A stretch of DNA of 32,789 nucleotides. Source: Actinospica acidithermotolerans (GTDB lineage: Bacteria; Actinomycetota; Actinomycetes; Streptomycetales; Catenulisporaceae). The notes under the pieces were generated by a model, which had not been told where the DNA came from, did no database searches, and worked only from the letters and a program-made list of their open reading frames with translations. Positions 1 to 5,589 of the stretch are shown here, in pieces. The stretch spans positions 1 to 32,789 of the forward strand of contig NZ_JAGSOH010000083.1 of the NCBI RefSeq assembly GCF_018139625.1, read 5' to 3'. A program made the position numbers and the translations under genes. Numbering within the stretch: the first letter of the stretch is position 1; each line of letters begins with the position of its first letter.

Positions 1-210
1 GAACCAGCGCAAACCGGGGAGCAGCAAAGCTGCGACTCGGAACCCAGGGAACCGCAGGCATGCCGCCACACCCGGGGATAACCGTTGCCAGGCACGCCAG
101 AGGCGAATTCGACGTGACTTGAAGACACCTACTTTGGAAGACGTCGATGTCGATGTTAAAGGCATCCACATTCAGGGTGAGACCTCAGCTGCCAGCACCG
201 CGCGCTCTGC

Positions 211-564
211 CTACCTCAGTGCCACCGTCAGCCCGCTGCGGCGCTCGGTGAAGGTGACGATCGTGCTGCGGCTGACGCCTTCGCTGTCGGCTACGGTGAC
301 CGTGCAGCAGCCTACGTGGGCGCTGACGACGTCTACCTGGGCGACGCCGTAGTGGTTGGTCACCGCGTCGCTGGCGAGGACGGCGGCGCCGTTGTCCGCG
401 CTGAAGGCTATGGGGAGGCCGACGCATGGGGTGTCGTCGGGTCCGCTGACGCGGATCAGGACGCAGTTCGCGCTGAAGCCGTTTGCGGGGGCGTTGTCGT
501 CTATCACGGCGACTGAGTATTTGAGCCCAGAAGTAGTTGCGCTCACGTCGCACCAGGTTTCCAC
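211..564 (-). CDS. Single-domain Big-1 (bacterial Ig-like) protein
   Basis: This 117-residue ORF looks like one complete bacterial Ig-like (Big-1/invasin type) domain. Residues about 15-107 alternate short hydrophobic strands with the motifs VLIRVSGPDDTPCVGLPIAF, GVAQVDVVS and CCTVTVADSEG, ending in a final STIVTFTE strand. The GTG start is the first after an in-frame TAG four codons upstream and has an AGGGG-type ribosome binding site, so no longer N-terminus is available here. Big-1 domains usually occur as repeats in large secreted or surface proteins. Here there is one domain, no signal peptide and no membrane segment. Five cysteines are present, which is unusual for such a small domain. 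It could be a stand-alone protein or a relic of a larger adhesin. It is transcribed away from the ABC transporter operon. The fold call is fairly secure; the function is unknown. Confidence 0.6.
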   Translation of the reverse strand: METWCDVSATTSGLKYSVAVIDDNAPANGFSANCVLIRVSGPDDTPCVGLPIAFSADNGAAVLASDAVTNHYGVAQVDVVSAHVGCCTVTVADSEGVSRSTIVTFTERRSGLTVALR

Positions 565-604
565 GAAACACCCCTACCCGCTACCCCTTGTGCTGAGGCC
601 GTTG

Positions 605-637
605 TCCACCGATCGGTGGATGGCGCGGTCCACCGCG
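605..637. promoter_or_regulatory. Two adjacent palindromes upstream of ABC/two-component operon
   Basis: Positions 605-620 form a perfect 16-bp palindrome, TCCACCGATCGGTGGA. Positions 624-637 form a second one, CGCGGT-CC-ACCGCG. Both share the TCCACC half-site, repeated 24-25 bp apart. They lie between the divergent Big-1 gene and the ABC operon, about 65-95 bp before the first ABC start codon. A dimeric regulator is the natural inference. The operon's own response regulator is the first candidate, because NarL-type regulators often control the linked transporter. Confidence 0.45.
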
Positions 638-700
638 GCGGGGCGGGGATGAGGCCTGGTGGTCGATCCGGTGGGGCGTCGTCGGCGGGATGCTCGGGGT

Positions 701-1618
701 ATGCCAGTTATCGAAGTCACCAATCTGCATAAGGAGTACGGCCGGGTCACGGCCGTCGACGATGTGTCGTTCAGCGTGGAGCCGGGGGAGATCTTCGGGA
801 TTCTCGGTCCTAACGGCGCCGGCAAGACCACGACGGTGGAGTGCATCTCCGGGCTGCGTGCTGCGGACGGCGGCAGCGTGCGGGTGCTCGGGCTCGACCC
901 GGTCGCCGACCGCGACGAGCTGCACCAGACGGTCGGCGTGCAGTTGCAGGAGGCCGGGCTGCCGGACAAGCTGCAGGTCCGCGAGGTCATGCGGCTGTTT
1001 GCGTCGTTCTACCGGGATCCGGCGGATATCGACGTGCTGCTGCGGCGGCTCGGGCTCGCCGGGAAGGCGCAGGCGCGCTACAAGAAGCTGTCCGGCGGGC
1101 AGAAGCAGCGGCTCGCGATCGCGCTCGCGCTGGTCGGGAACCCACGCGTAGTCATTCTCGACGAGCTGACCACGGGGCTCGATCCGCACGCGCGGCGCGA
1201 GACCTGGGGGCTCGTCGAGCAGGTGCGCGACCAGGGGGTCACCGTGCTGCTGGTCACGCACTTCATGGAGGAGGCCGAGCGGCTGTGCGACCGGCTCGCC
1301 CTCATCGACCGCGGCCGGGTCGTGGCCGTGGACACGCCCGCCGGCCTGGCCGAGCGGACCGGCGGCGGACAGCGGATGCGCTTCCGGCCGTCCGCGCCGG
1401 TCTCGGATGCCGAACTGCTCGCGCTGCCGGAGGTCGAGACCGTCACCCGGCACGGCGCGCAGATCGAGCTCGCGGGCACGTCGCAGCTGGTCCAGGCCGT
1501 GACCTCGCTGCTCGCTCGCTCGCAGATCATCGCCGAGGGGCTGCGCGTCGAGCAGACCAGCCTCGACGACGCGTTCGTGTCCTTGACCTCGCACATGGAA
1601 ACCGCAAAGGAGAACTGA
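701..1618 (+). CDS. ABC transporter ATP-binding protein (DrrA/CcmA-like)
   Basis: This is a cytoplasmic ATPase subunit that would power the ABC-2 permease encoded next. Motifs are in canonical order: Walker A GPNGAGKTT (residues about 35-43), signature LSGGQKQR, Walker B VVILDELTTGLD, and the switch histidine in LLVTHFMEE. The proline usual after the Walker B glutamate is leucine (LDEL), a variant also familiar in actinobacterial DrrA-like ATPases. The C-terminal ~80 residues form the accessory region common in this export subfamily. I chose ATG 701 (PVIEVTNLHKEYG follows) over the upstream GTG at 659 because alignment to family members normally begins there. That gives 305 residues. The stop is 2 bp before the permease start, whose ribosome binding site lies inside this gene. 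Family members export drugs, lipids or peptides; the substrate here cannot be read. Confidence 0.93.
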   Translation: MPVIEVTNLHKEYGRVTAVDDVSFSVEPGEIFGILGPNGAGKTTTVECISGLRAADGGSVRVLGLDPVADRDELHQTVGVQLQEAGLPDKLQVREVMRLFASFYRDPADIDVLLRRLGLAGKAQARYKKLSGGQKQRLAIALALVGNPRVVILDELTTGLDPHARRETWGLVEQVRDQGVTVLLVTHFMEEAERLCDRLALIDRGRVVAVDTPAGLAERTGGGQRMRFRPSAPVSDAELLALPEVETVTRHGAQIELAGTSQLVQAVTSLLARSQIIAEGLRVEQTSLDDAFVSLTSHMETAKEN

Positions 1619-1620
1619 TC

Positions 1621-2406
1621 ATGACCGCTATGACTGTGGACACCGCCGCAGCTCCGGCGCGCCTGCGTCGCGGGCTGACGGTGAAGGGCTTCTTCGCTCT
1701 GGCCGCCATGCACCTCAAGCTGATGCGGCGGGAGCCGGGGGCGTTCGTGACGATCCTGCTGCCGGTGGTGCTGCTGACCATCTTCGGCAGCATCGCGAGC
1801 GCGAAGACGCCGCAGGCGGACCTCGGGGGACGCAGCGTGCTCGACGTATACGTGCCGACGATTGCCGCGATGACGCCGCTGATGGTCGCCTGCACGGTGC
1901 TCCCGGGCGCGATGGCCTCGTTCCGTGAACGCAACACGCTGCGACGCTTCCAGGTCAGCCCGGTGCCGCCGGGCGGAATGCTTGCCGCGCTTGTGAGCGT
2001 GCTGGCCGCGTTCGCCGCGCTCAGCGTCGTGCTGATCGTGCTTCTCGGCACGCTCGTGTTCGGCGCCAAGCTGCCTCCGAACCTCGGCGCCGTGATCAGC
2101 GCGTTCGCGCTCGGGTTCGTGGCGGTCATCGCCGTCGGCATGGTGCCGGCCGCGGTCGCCACCACGAACACGATGGCCAACGGCATCGGGATCCCCTTCA
2201 TGATCCTGAACTTCTTCTTCGCCGGCCTGTACATCCCGATCGCGCAGATGCCGCACGTCATGCAGACCATCGGCGAGTACGTGCCCTTCGGCGCGGTGAT
2301 GGACGCCTGGTCCGGTACCGGGGCGTTGTGGCAACACCTTGCGGTACTGGCCGGTTACACTGTGCTCGGGGGACTCGCCTCCGCCAAGCTCTTCCGCTGG
2401 GAGTGA
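1621..2406 (+). CDS. ABC-2 type transporter permease
   Basis: This 261-residue membrane protein has about six hydrophobic segments, including FVTILLPVVLLTIFGSI, the long AALVSVLAAFAALSVVLIVL stretch, and a C-terminal helix ending in the charged FRWE. This matches the DrrB-like ABC-2 export permeases in length and topology. AAAGGAG at 1606-1612 gives a clear ribosome binding site for ATG 1621. The preceding ATPase ends 2 bp upstream. The kinase gene starts 5 bp downstream, with its binding site overlapping the end of this gene, so the three are co-transcribed and probably translated in a chain. An ABC exporter followed by a NarL-type two-component pair is a common arrangement for sensing and responding to antibiotics or envelope stress. 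The ligand is not deducible. Confidence 0.92.
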   Translation: MTAMTVDTAAAPARLRRGLTVKGFFALAAMHLKLMRREPGAFVTILLPVVLLTIFGSIASAKTPQADLGGRSVLDVYVPTIAAMTPLMVACTVLPGAMASFRERNTLRRFQVSPVPPGGMLAALVSVLAAFAALSVVLIVLLGTLVFGAKLPPNLGAVISAFALGFVAVIAVGMVPAAVATTNTMANGIGIPFMILNFFFAGLYIPIAQMPHVMQTIGEYVPFGAVMDAWSGTGALWQHLAVLAGYTVLGGLASAKLFRWE

Positions 2407-2411
2407 GAGCA

Positions 2412-3677
2412 GTGCCGCCGACGTCGCCGATCGAGGTGCGCGAGCGCCGGATCGACCTGGCCTTCGCGGTCGTCCCGTACGTCGCGCTCGCCGTCTCGCT
2501 GATCCTCTCGCTCAGCACCGAGCAGCCGCTGACGGAGCGGTTCGTCGCCTGGTCGGTCGGCCTGTCCGGCCTGGCAGCCGTCTGGTTGCTCACGATGCGG
2601 CCGCGGCACGGTGAGCAGAGCGAGCACGTGGCGAAGTCCGTCGTGTTCTACGTCGGGCACTTGGCGCTGATCGGCGCGCTGATCATCGTCAATCCCTTCT
2701 TCGCGATCTTCGGCTTCACCGGCTACCTCTTCGTGCAGTACGTGCCCGGCCGCTGGAAGGTGGCCGGCATGGTGGTCAACGCCGGGCTGATGGCGCTGTC
2801 CGAGATCGGCGGCGCGGCTCAGCTCACCGGCAGGGGGTGGATCCCGTACATCGGGCTGTTCGCGGCGAACGTCTTCATCGTCGGCGCGATGACCAGGGCC
2901 GCGATGGACGAGGATCGGCGCGCCGAGCAGCGCACGCGCACCATCGACGAGCTCTCCGAGGCGAACCAGCGGCTCGAGCAGATGATGGAGGAGAACGCGG
3001 GGCTGCACGCGCAGCTCGTCGCGCAGGCCCGGGAGGCAGGAGTCTTCGACGAGCGCCAGCGGATGGCCGGCGAGATCCACGACACGCTCGCGCAGGGCCT
3101 GACCGGGATCCTCGCGCAGCTCGAAGCGGCCGAGCTGGCCGACGGCGACGAAGCGCGCCGCCGTCGTCACCTCGGCCTGGCGAAGGATCTCGCCCGCGAC
3201 AGCCTCGCCGAGGCGCGGCGCTCCGTGCAGGCGCTGCGTCCGCAGAAGCTGGAGGGCGCGCGGCTGCCCGACGCGGTGCGGACGCTCGCTGAGGAGTGGA
3301 AGCAGACCTCCGGCGTTCCCGTGCGCGTCGAGGTGGATGGCGAGGCGACGCCGTTGCAGCCCGCGCTGGAGGTCGTCCTGTTCCGCGCCGCGCAGGAGGC
3401 GCTCGCCAACATCGCGAAGCACGCGCAGGCCACGCGCGCCGGCATGACGCTGACGTATATGCACGATCAGGTCTCACTCGACGTGCTGGATGATGGCAAG
3501 GGCTTCGACGCGGGGCGGACGAACGGCGACGGCTACGGGCTCGCGGCGATGCGCCAGCGGCTCCGGCAGGTCGGCGGCGGCCTGGAGATCGAGAGCACAC
3601 CCGGCGACGGGACGACTGTGAGCGCGTGCGTCCCGGCGCTGTACCGGGCCGAACCGATGGAGGCACGGGAGTCGTGA
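2412..3677 (+). CDS. Sensor histidine kinase, HisKA_3 (NarL/DesK) type
   Basis: This is a membrane-bound sensor kinase that would phosphorylate the regulator starting at 4010. Residues about 15-160 contain roughly five or six membrane helices with little extracellular loop, so the signal is probably sensed in or near the membrane. A coiled-coil-like segment (about 170-215, DELSEANQRLEQMMEENAGL) leads to the phosphoacceptor His223 in GEIHDTLAQG, typical of HisKA_3. The ATPase domain has the N box around Asn333 (EALANIAKHA), the G1 box DVLDDGKGFD (357-366) and the G2 box GYGLAAM (about 374). GTG 2412 is chosen because GGGAG precedes it at the end of the permease gene. The last ~12 residues (LYRAEPMEARES) lie beyond the normal end of the ATPase domain. 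They are encoded by the first half-copy of the 56-bp repeat that follows, so the tail looks repeat-derived. Its TGA overlaps the GTG of the first mini-ORF. Confidence 0.93.
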   Translation: MPPTSPIEVRERRIDLAFAVVPYVALAVSLILSLSTEQPLTERFVAWSVGLSGLAAVWLLTMRPRHGEQSEHVAKSVVFYVGHLALIGALIIVNPFFAIFGFTGYLFVQYVPGRWKVAGMVVNAGLMALSEIGGAAQLTGRGWIPYIGLFAANVFIVGAMTRAAMDEDRRAEQRTRTIDELSEANQRLEQMMEENAGLHAQLVAQAREAGVFDERQRMAGEIHDTLAQGLTGILAQLEAAELADGDEARRRRHLGLAKDLARDSLAEARRSVQALRPQKLEGARLPDAVRTLAEEWKQTSGVPVRVEVDGEATPLQPALEVVLFRAAQEALANIAKHAQATRAGMTLTYMHDQVSLDVLDDGKGFDAGRTNGDGYGLAAMRQRLRQVGGGLEIESTPGDGTTVSACVPALYRAEPMEARES

Positions 3678-3733
3678 CGGAGCGGCGGGTCAGGCTGTAC
3701 CGGGCCGAACCGATGGAGAGAGGGGAGTCGTGA
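3674..3733 (+). CDS. Mini-ORF 1 of coupled ladder (19 aa)
   Basis: This runs from a GTG that overlaps the kinase TGA to a TGA overlapping the next GTG. The predicted peptide is V/M-TERRVRLYRAEPMERGES. It is preceded by GGAGGCACGGGAG. Its start resembles the regulator N-terminus and its end resembles the kinase tail. Whether the peptide or only the act of translating it matters is unknown. Confidence 0.4.
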   Translation: MTERRVRLYRAEPMERGES

Positions 3734-3789
3734 CGGAGCGGCGGGTCAGGCTGTACCGGGCCGAACCGATGGAGGCACGGGAGTCGTGA
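3730..3789 (+). CDS. Mini-ORF 2 of coupled ladder (19 aa)
   Basis: GTGA overlaps occur at both ends. The peptide after the start is TERRVRLYRAEPMEARES. Its second half is identical to the kinase C-terminus at both DNA and protein level, pointing to a recent two-unit (112-bp) copying step. Confidence 0.4.
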   Translation: MTERRVRLYRAEPMEARES

Positions 3790-3845
3790 CGGAGCGGCGG
3801 GTCAGGCTGTACCGGGCCGAACGGATGGAGGAAGGGGAGTCGTGA
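3786..3845 (+). CDS. Mini-ORF 3 of coupled ladder (19 aa)
   Basis: GTGA overlaps occur at both ends. The peptide after the start is TERRVRLYRAERMEEGES. The purine tract GGAGGAAGGGGAG first appears in this unit. Confidence 0.4.
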   Translation: MTERRVRLYRAERMEEGES

Positions 3846-3901
3846 CGGAGCGGCAGGCCAGGCTGTACCGGGCCGAACCGATGGAGGAAGGGCAGCCGTG
3901 A
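3842..3901 (+). CDS. Mini-ORF 4 of coupled ladder (19 aa)
   Basis: GTGA overlaps occur at both ends. The peptide after the start is TERQARLYRAEPMEEGQP. From this unit on, the fourth residue after the start is Gln, as in the regulator. Confidence 0.4.
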   Translation: MTERQARLYRAEPMEEGQP

Positions 3902-3957
3902 CGGAGCAGCAGGTCAGGCTGTATCGGGCCGAACCGAAGGAGGAAGGGGAGCCGTGA
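3898..3957 (+). CDS. Mini-ORF 5 of coupled ladder (19 aa)
   Basis: GTGA overlaps occur at both ends. The peptide after the start is TEQQVRLYRAEPKEEGEP. It is among the most diverged units, yet length, start, stop and purine tract are intact. Confidence 0.4.
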   Translation: MTEQQVRLYRAEPKEEGEP

Positions 3958-4013
3958 CGGAGCGGCAGATCAGGCCGCTGTGGGCCGAACCGATGGAGGA
4001 AGGGGAGTCGTGA
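3954..4013 (+). CDS. Mini-ORF 6 of coupled ladder (19 aa)
   Basis: GTGA overlaps occur at both ends; the last one is the start of the response regulator. The peptide after the start is TERQIRPLWAEPMEEGES. The first 22 bases match the regulator gene start exactly. Its middle (AGGCCGCTGTGG) also resembles the regulator (AGGCTGCTGATTGTGG), not the CTGTACCGGG of the other units. Confidence 0.4.
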   Translation: MTERQIRPLWAEPMEEGES

Positions 4014-4648
4014 CGGAGCGGCAGATCAGGCTGCTGATTGTGGACGACCATCCGATCGTGCGCGACGGCCTGCGCGCGGTTTTCGAGAGCGAGCCCGCGT
4101 TCGAGGTCGCGGGCGACGCGGCGGACGGCGTCGAGGCGGTGGACCGCGCGGTGGCCCTTGGCGTGGACGTCGTGCTGATGGACCTGCGGATGCCGCGGAT
4201 GGGCGGCGTCGAGGCGATCCGGGTGCTGCGCGAGAAGGCGCCCGGCATCAGGGTTCTGGTCCTCACGACCTTCGACAGCGACTCGGACGTGCTGCCCGCG
4301 GTCGAGGCCGGCGCCACCGGGTACCTGCTCAAGGACGCGCCACGCGACGAACTGCTGCGCGCGGTCCACGCGGCGTACCTCGGCCAGGCCGTGCTCGCGC
4401 CGTCGGTCGCGCAGAAGGTGCTCGGCCGCGTCCGCACGCCGGCTGTGCCCGTGGAGCAACTGACGGACCGCGAGCTCAAGGTGCTCGCGTTGGTGGCCTC
4501 GGGCACGACCAACCGCGAGGCCGCGAAGCAGCTGTTCATCAGCGAGGCGACGGTCAAGACGCATCTGCTGCACGCCTACGCCAAGCTGGGTGTGCGCGAC
4601 CGGGCCGCGGCCGTCGCGGAGGCCTACAAGCGCGGCCTGCTCGGCTGA
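4010..4648 (+). CDS. NarL/LuxR-family response regulator
   Basis: This 212-residue DNA-binding response regulator is the partner of the kinase upstream. The receiver domain shows the acidic pair Asp12-Asp13 (LLIVDDHP), the phosphoacceptor Asp58 (LMDLRMP), a Thr in VLVLTTFD and Lys108 (LLKDAPR). A LuxR-type helix-turn-helix begins near residue 151 (LTDRELKVLALVASGTTNRE), with the recognition region ISEATVKTHL. GTG 4010 is the start because TERQIRLLIVDDHP is the normal N-terminus for the family and GGAGGAAGGGGAG lies just before it. That start is the seventh GTG of the 56-bp ladder, so translation is expected to be coupled to the last mini-ORF. It probably controls the ABC operon; the palindromes at 605-637 are candidate targets. 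Confidence 0.95.
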   Translation: MTERQIRLLIVDDHPIVRDGLRAVFESEPAFEVAGDAADGVEAVDRAVALGVDVVLMDLRMPRMGGVEAIRVLREKAPGIRVLVLTTFDSDSDVLPAVEAGATGYLLKDAPRDELLRAVHAAYLGQAVLAPSVAQKVLGRVRTPAVPVEQLTDRELKVLALVASGTTNREAAKQLFISEATVKTHLLHAYAKLGVRDRAAAVAEAYKRGLLG

Positions 4649-4724
4649 TCACCCGCGAGTCGTGCCTCGGCTAAGCTCGACGTGCGGTGCTGCCCCCGAC
4701 CCGAGACGTGACCCTGGAGCGACC

Positions 4725-5582
4725 ATGGTAGACGTGCTGATCAGCGCGAAAGAGCTGCACGACCGGCTCGCGCGGGAGGCCGGCCGGCCGCTGGTGCTCG
4801 ACGTGCGCTGGGTGCTCGGCGACCCGCACGGCCACGCGCACTACGTCGAGCGCCGCATCCCCGGCTCGGTCTACGTGGACCTCAACGAGGATCTCGCCGC
4901 GCACGCCACCCCGGCCGAGGGGCGCCATCCGCTGCCGAGCCCCGAGAACTTCCAGGCGACGGCGCGACGCTGGGGGCTGCGCAACGGCCAGAGCGTCGTC
5001 GTGCTGGACGACAACGGCGGCCAGGCCGCGGCGCGCGCCTGGTGGCTGCTGCGCTGGGCCGGCCACGAGGATGTGCGCCTGCTGGACGGCGGGCTCAGGG
5101 CGTGGGTTGAGGCGAATTACGTACTCGACGGTCCGGATGACCCGATCCCGGCGCCGCAGCCGGGCGACGTGGACCTTGGCTCGGGGCACATGCCGACGCT
5201 GGACATCGACGAGGCGGCGGCTTTCCCGTCGAACGGCGTGCTGCTGGATGCGCGCGCGGGGGAGCGCTACCGCGGCGAGCAGGAGCCGGTCGATCCGAAG
5301 GCGGGCCACATCCCGGGCGCGCTGAGCGCGCCGACGTCGGAGAACCTCCAGGGCAACGGCCGGTTCAAGGACCCGCACGAGCTGCGCGCGCGCTTCGAGG
5401 CGCTGGGCGCGGTGGCGGGCAAGCCGGACGCGGTCGCGGCGTACTGCGGCTCCGGGGTGACCGCGGCGCACGAGGTCGCGGCGCTGGCGGTGGCCGGGAT
5501 CCACGCCGCGCTCTATCCGGGCTCGTGGTCGCAGTGGTCGAACCAGCCGGACCGGCCGGTCGCCACCGGATCCGAGGCGTAG
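4725..5582 (+). CDS. sseA: Sulfurtransferase with two rhodanese domains (SseA-like)
   Basis: This 285-residue protein has an inactive N-terminal rhodanese domain (about 1-145) and a catalytic C-terminal one (about 160-280). The active-site loop is YCGSGVTAAHE, with the sulfur-carrying Cys241. The CGSGVT loop is the form usually linked to 3-mercaptopyruvate sulfurtransferase (EC 2.8.1.2), whereas thiosulfate sulfurtransferases typically have CRKGVT. ATG 4725 has GGAG seven bases upstream. The AfsR-like gene begins 7 bp after the stop, so the two may share a transcript, though no functional link is evident. Substrate preference rests only on the loop sequence. Confidence 0.9.
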   Translation: MVDVLISAKELHDRLAREAGRPLVLDVRWVLGDPHGHAHYVERRIPGSVYVDLNEDLAAHATPAEGRHPLPSPENFQATARRWGLRNGQSVVVLDDNGGQAAARAWWLLRWAGHEDVRLLDGGLRAWVEANYVLDGPDDPIPAPQPGDVDLGSGHMPTLDIDEAAAFPSNGVLLDARAGERYRGEQEPVDPKAGHIPGALSAPTSENLQGNGRFKDPHELRARFEALGAVAGKPDAVAAYCGSGVTAAHEVAALAVAGIHAALYPGSWSQWSNQPDRPVATGSEA

Positions 5583-5589
5583 CCCGGCG

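Larger units (their letters stand above)
3635..4031 (+). repeat. 56-bp tandem repeat joining kinase and regulator genes
   Basis: GTGACGGAGC-like starts recur at 3674, 3730, 3786, 3842, 3898, 3954 and 4010, always exactly 56 bp apart with no insertion or deletion. There are six full units plus flanking half-units: the kinase 3' end supplies the second half before 3674, and the regulator 5' end supplies the first half after 4010. Each unit holds a GTGA start/stop overlap, the CTGTACCGGGCCGAACC core (altered in the sixth unit), and a purine-rich Shine-Dalgarno tract (GGAGGAAGGGGAG or a variant). Because 56 is not a multiple of three, no frame runs through the array. Instead each unit encodes a 60-nt ORF that ends in the next GTGA. 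Units differ by several substitutions, but every GTGA and every purine tract is kept. Confidence 0.97.

Noticed and set aside
1150-1180. Pro to Leu change in the ABC ATPase Walker B (LDELTTGLD)
   Set aside because: This variant is common in actinobacterial DrrA-like ATPases, and all other motifs are intact, so it is not a defect.
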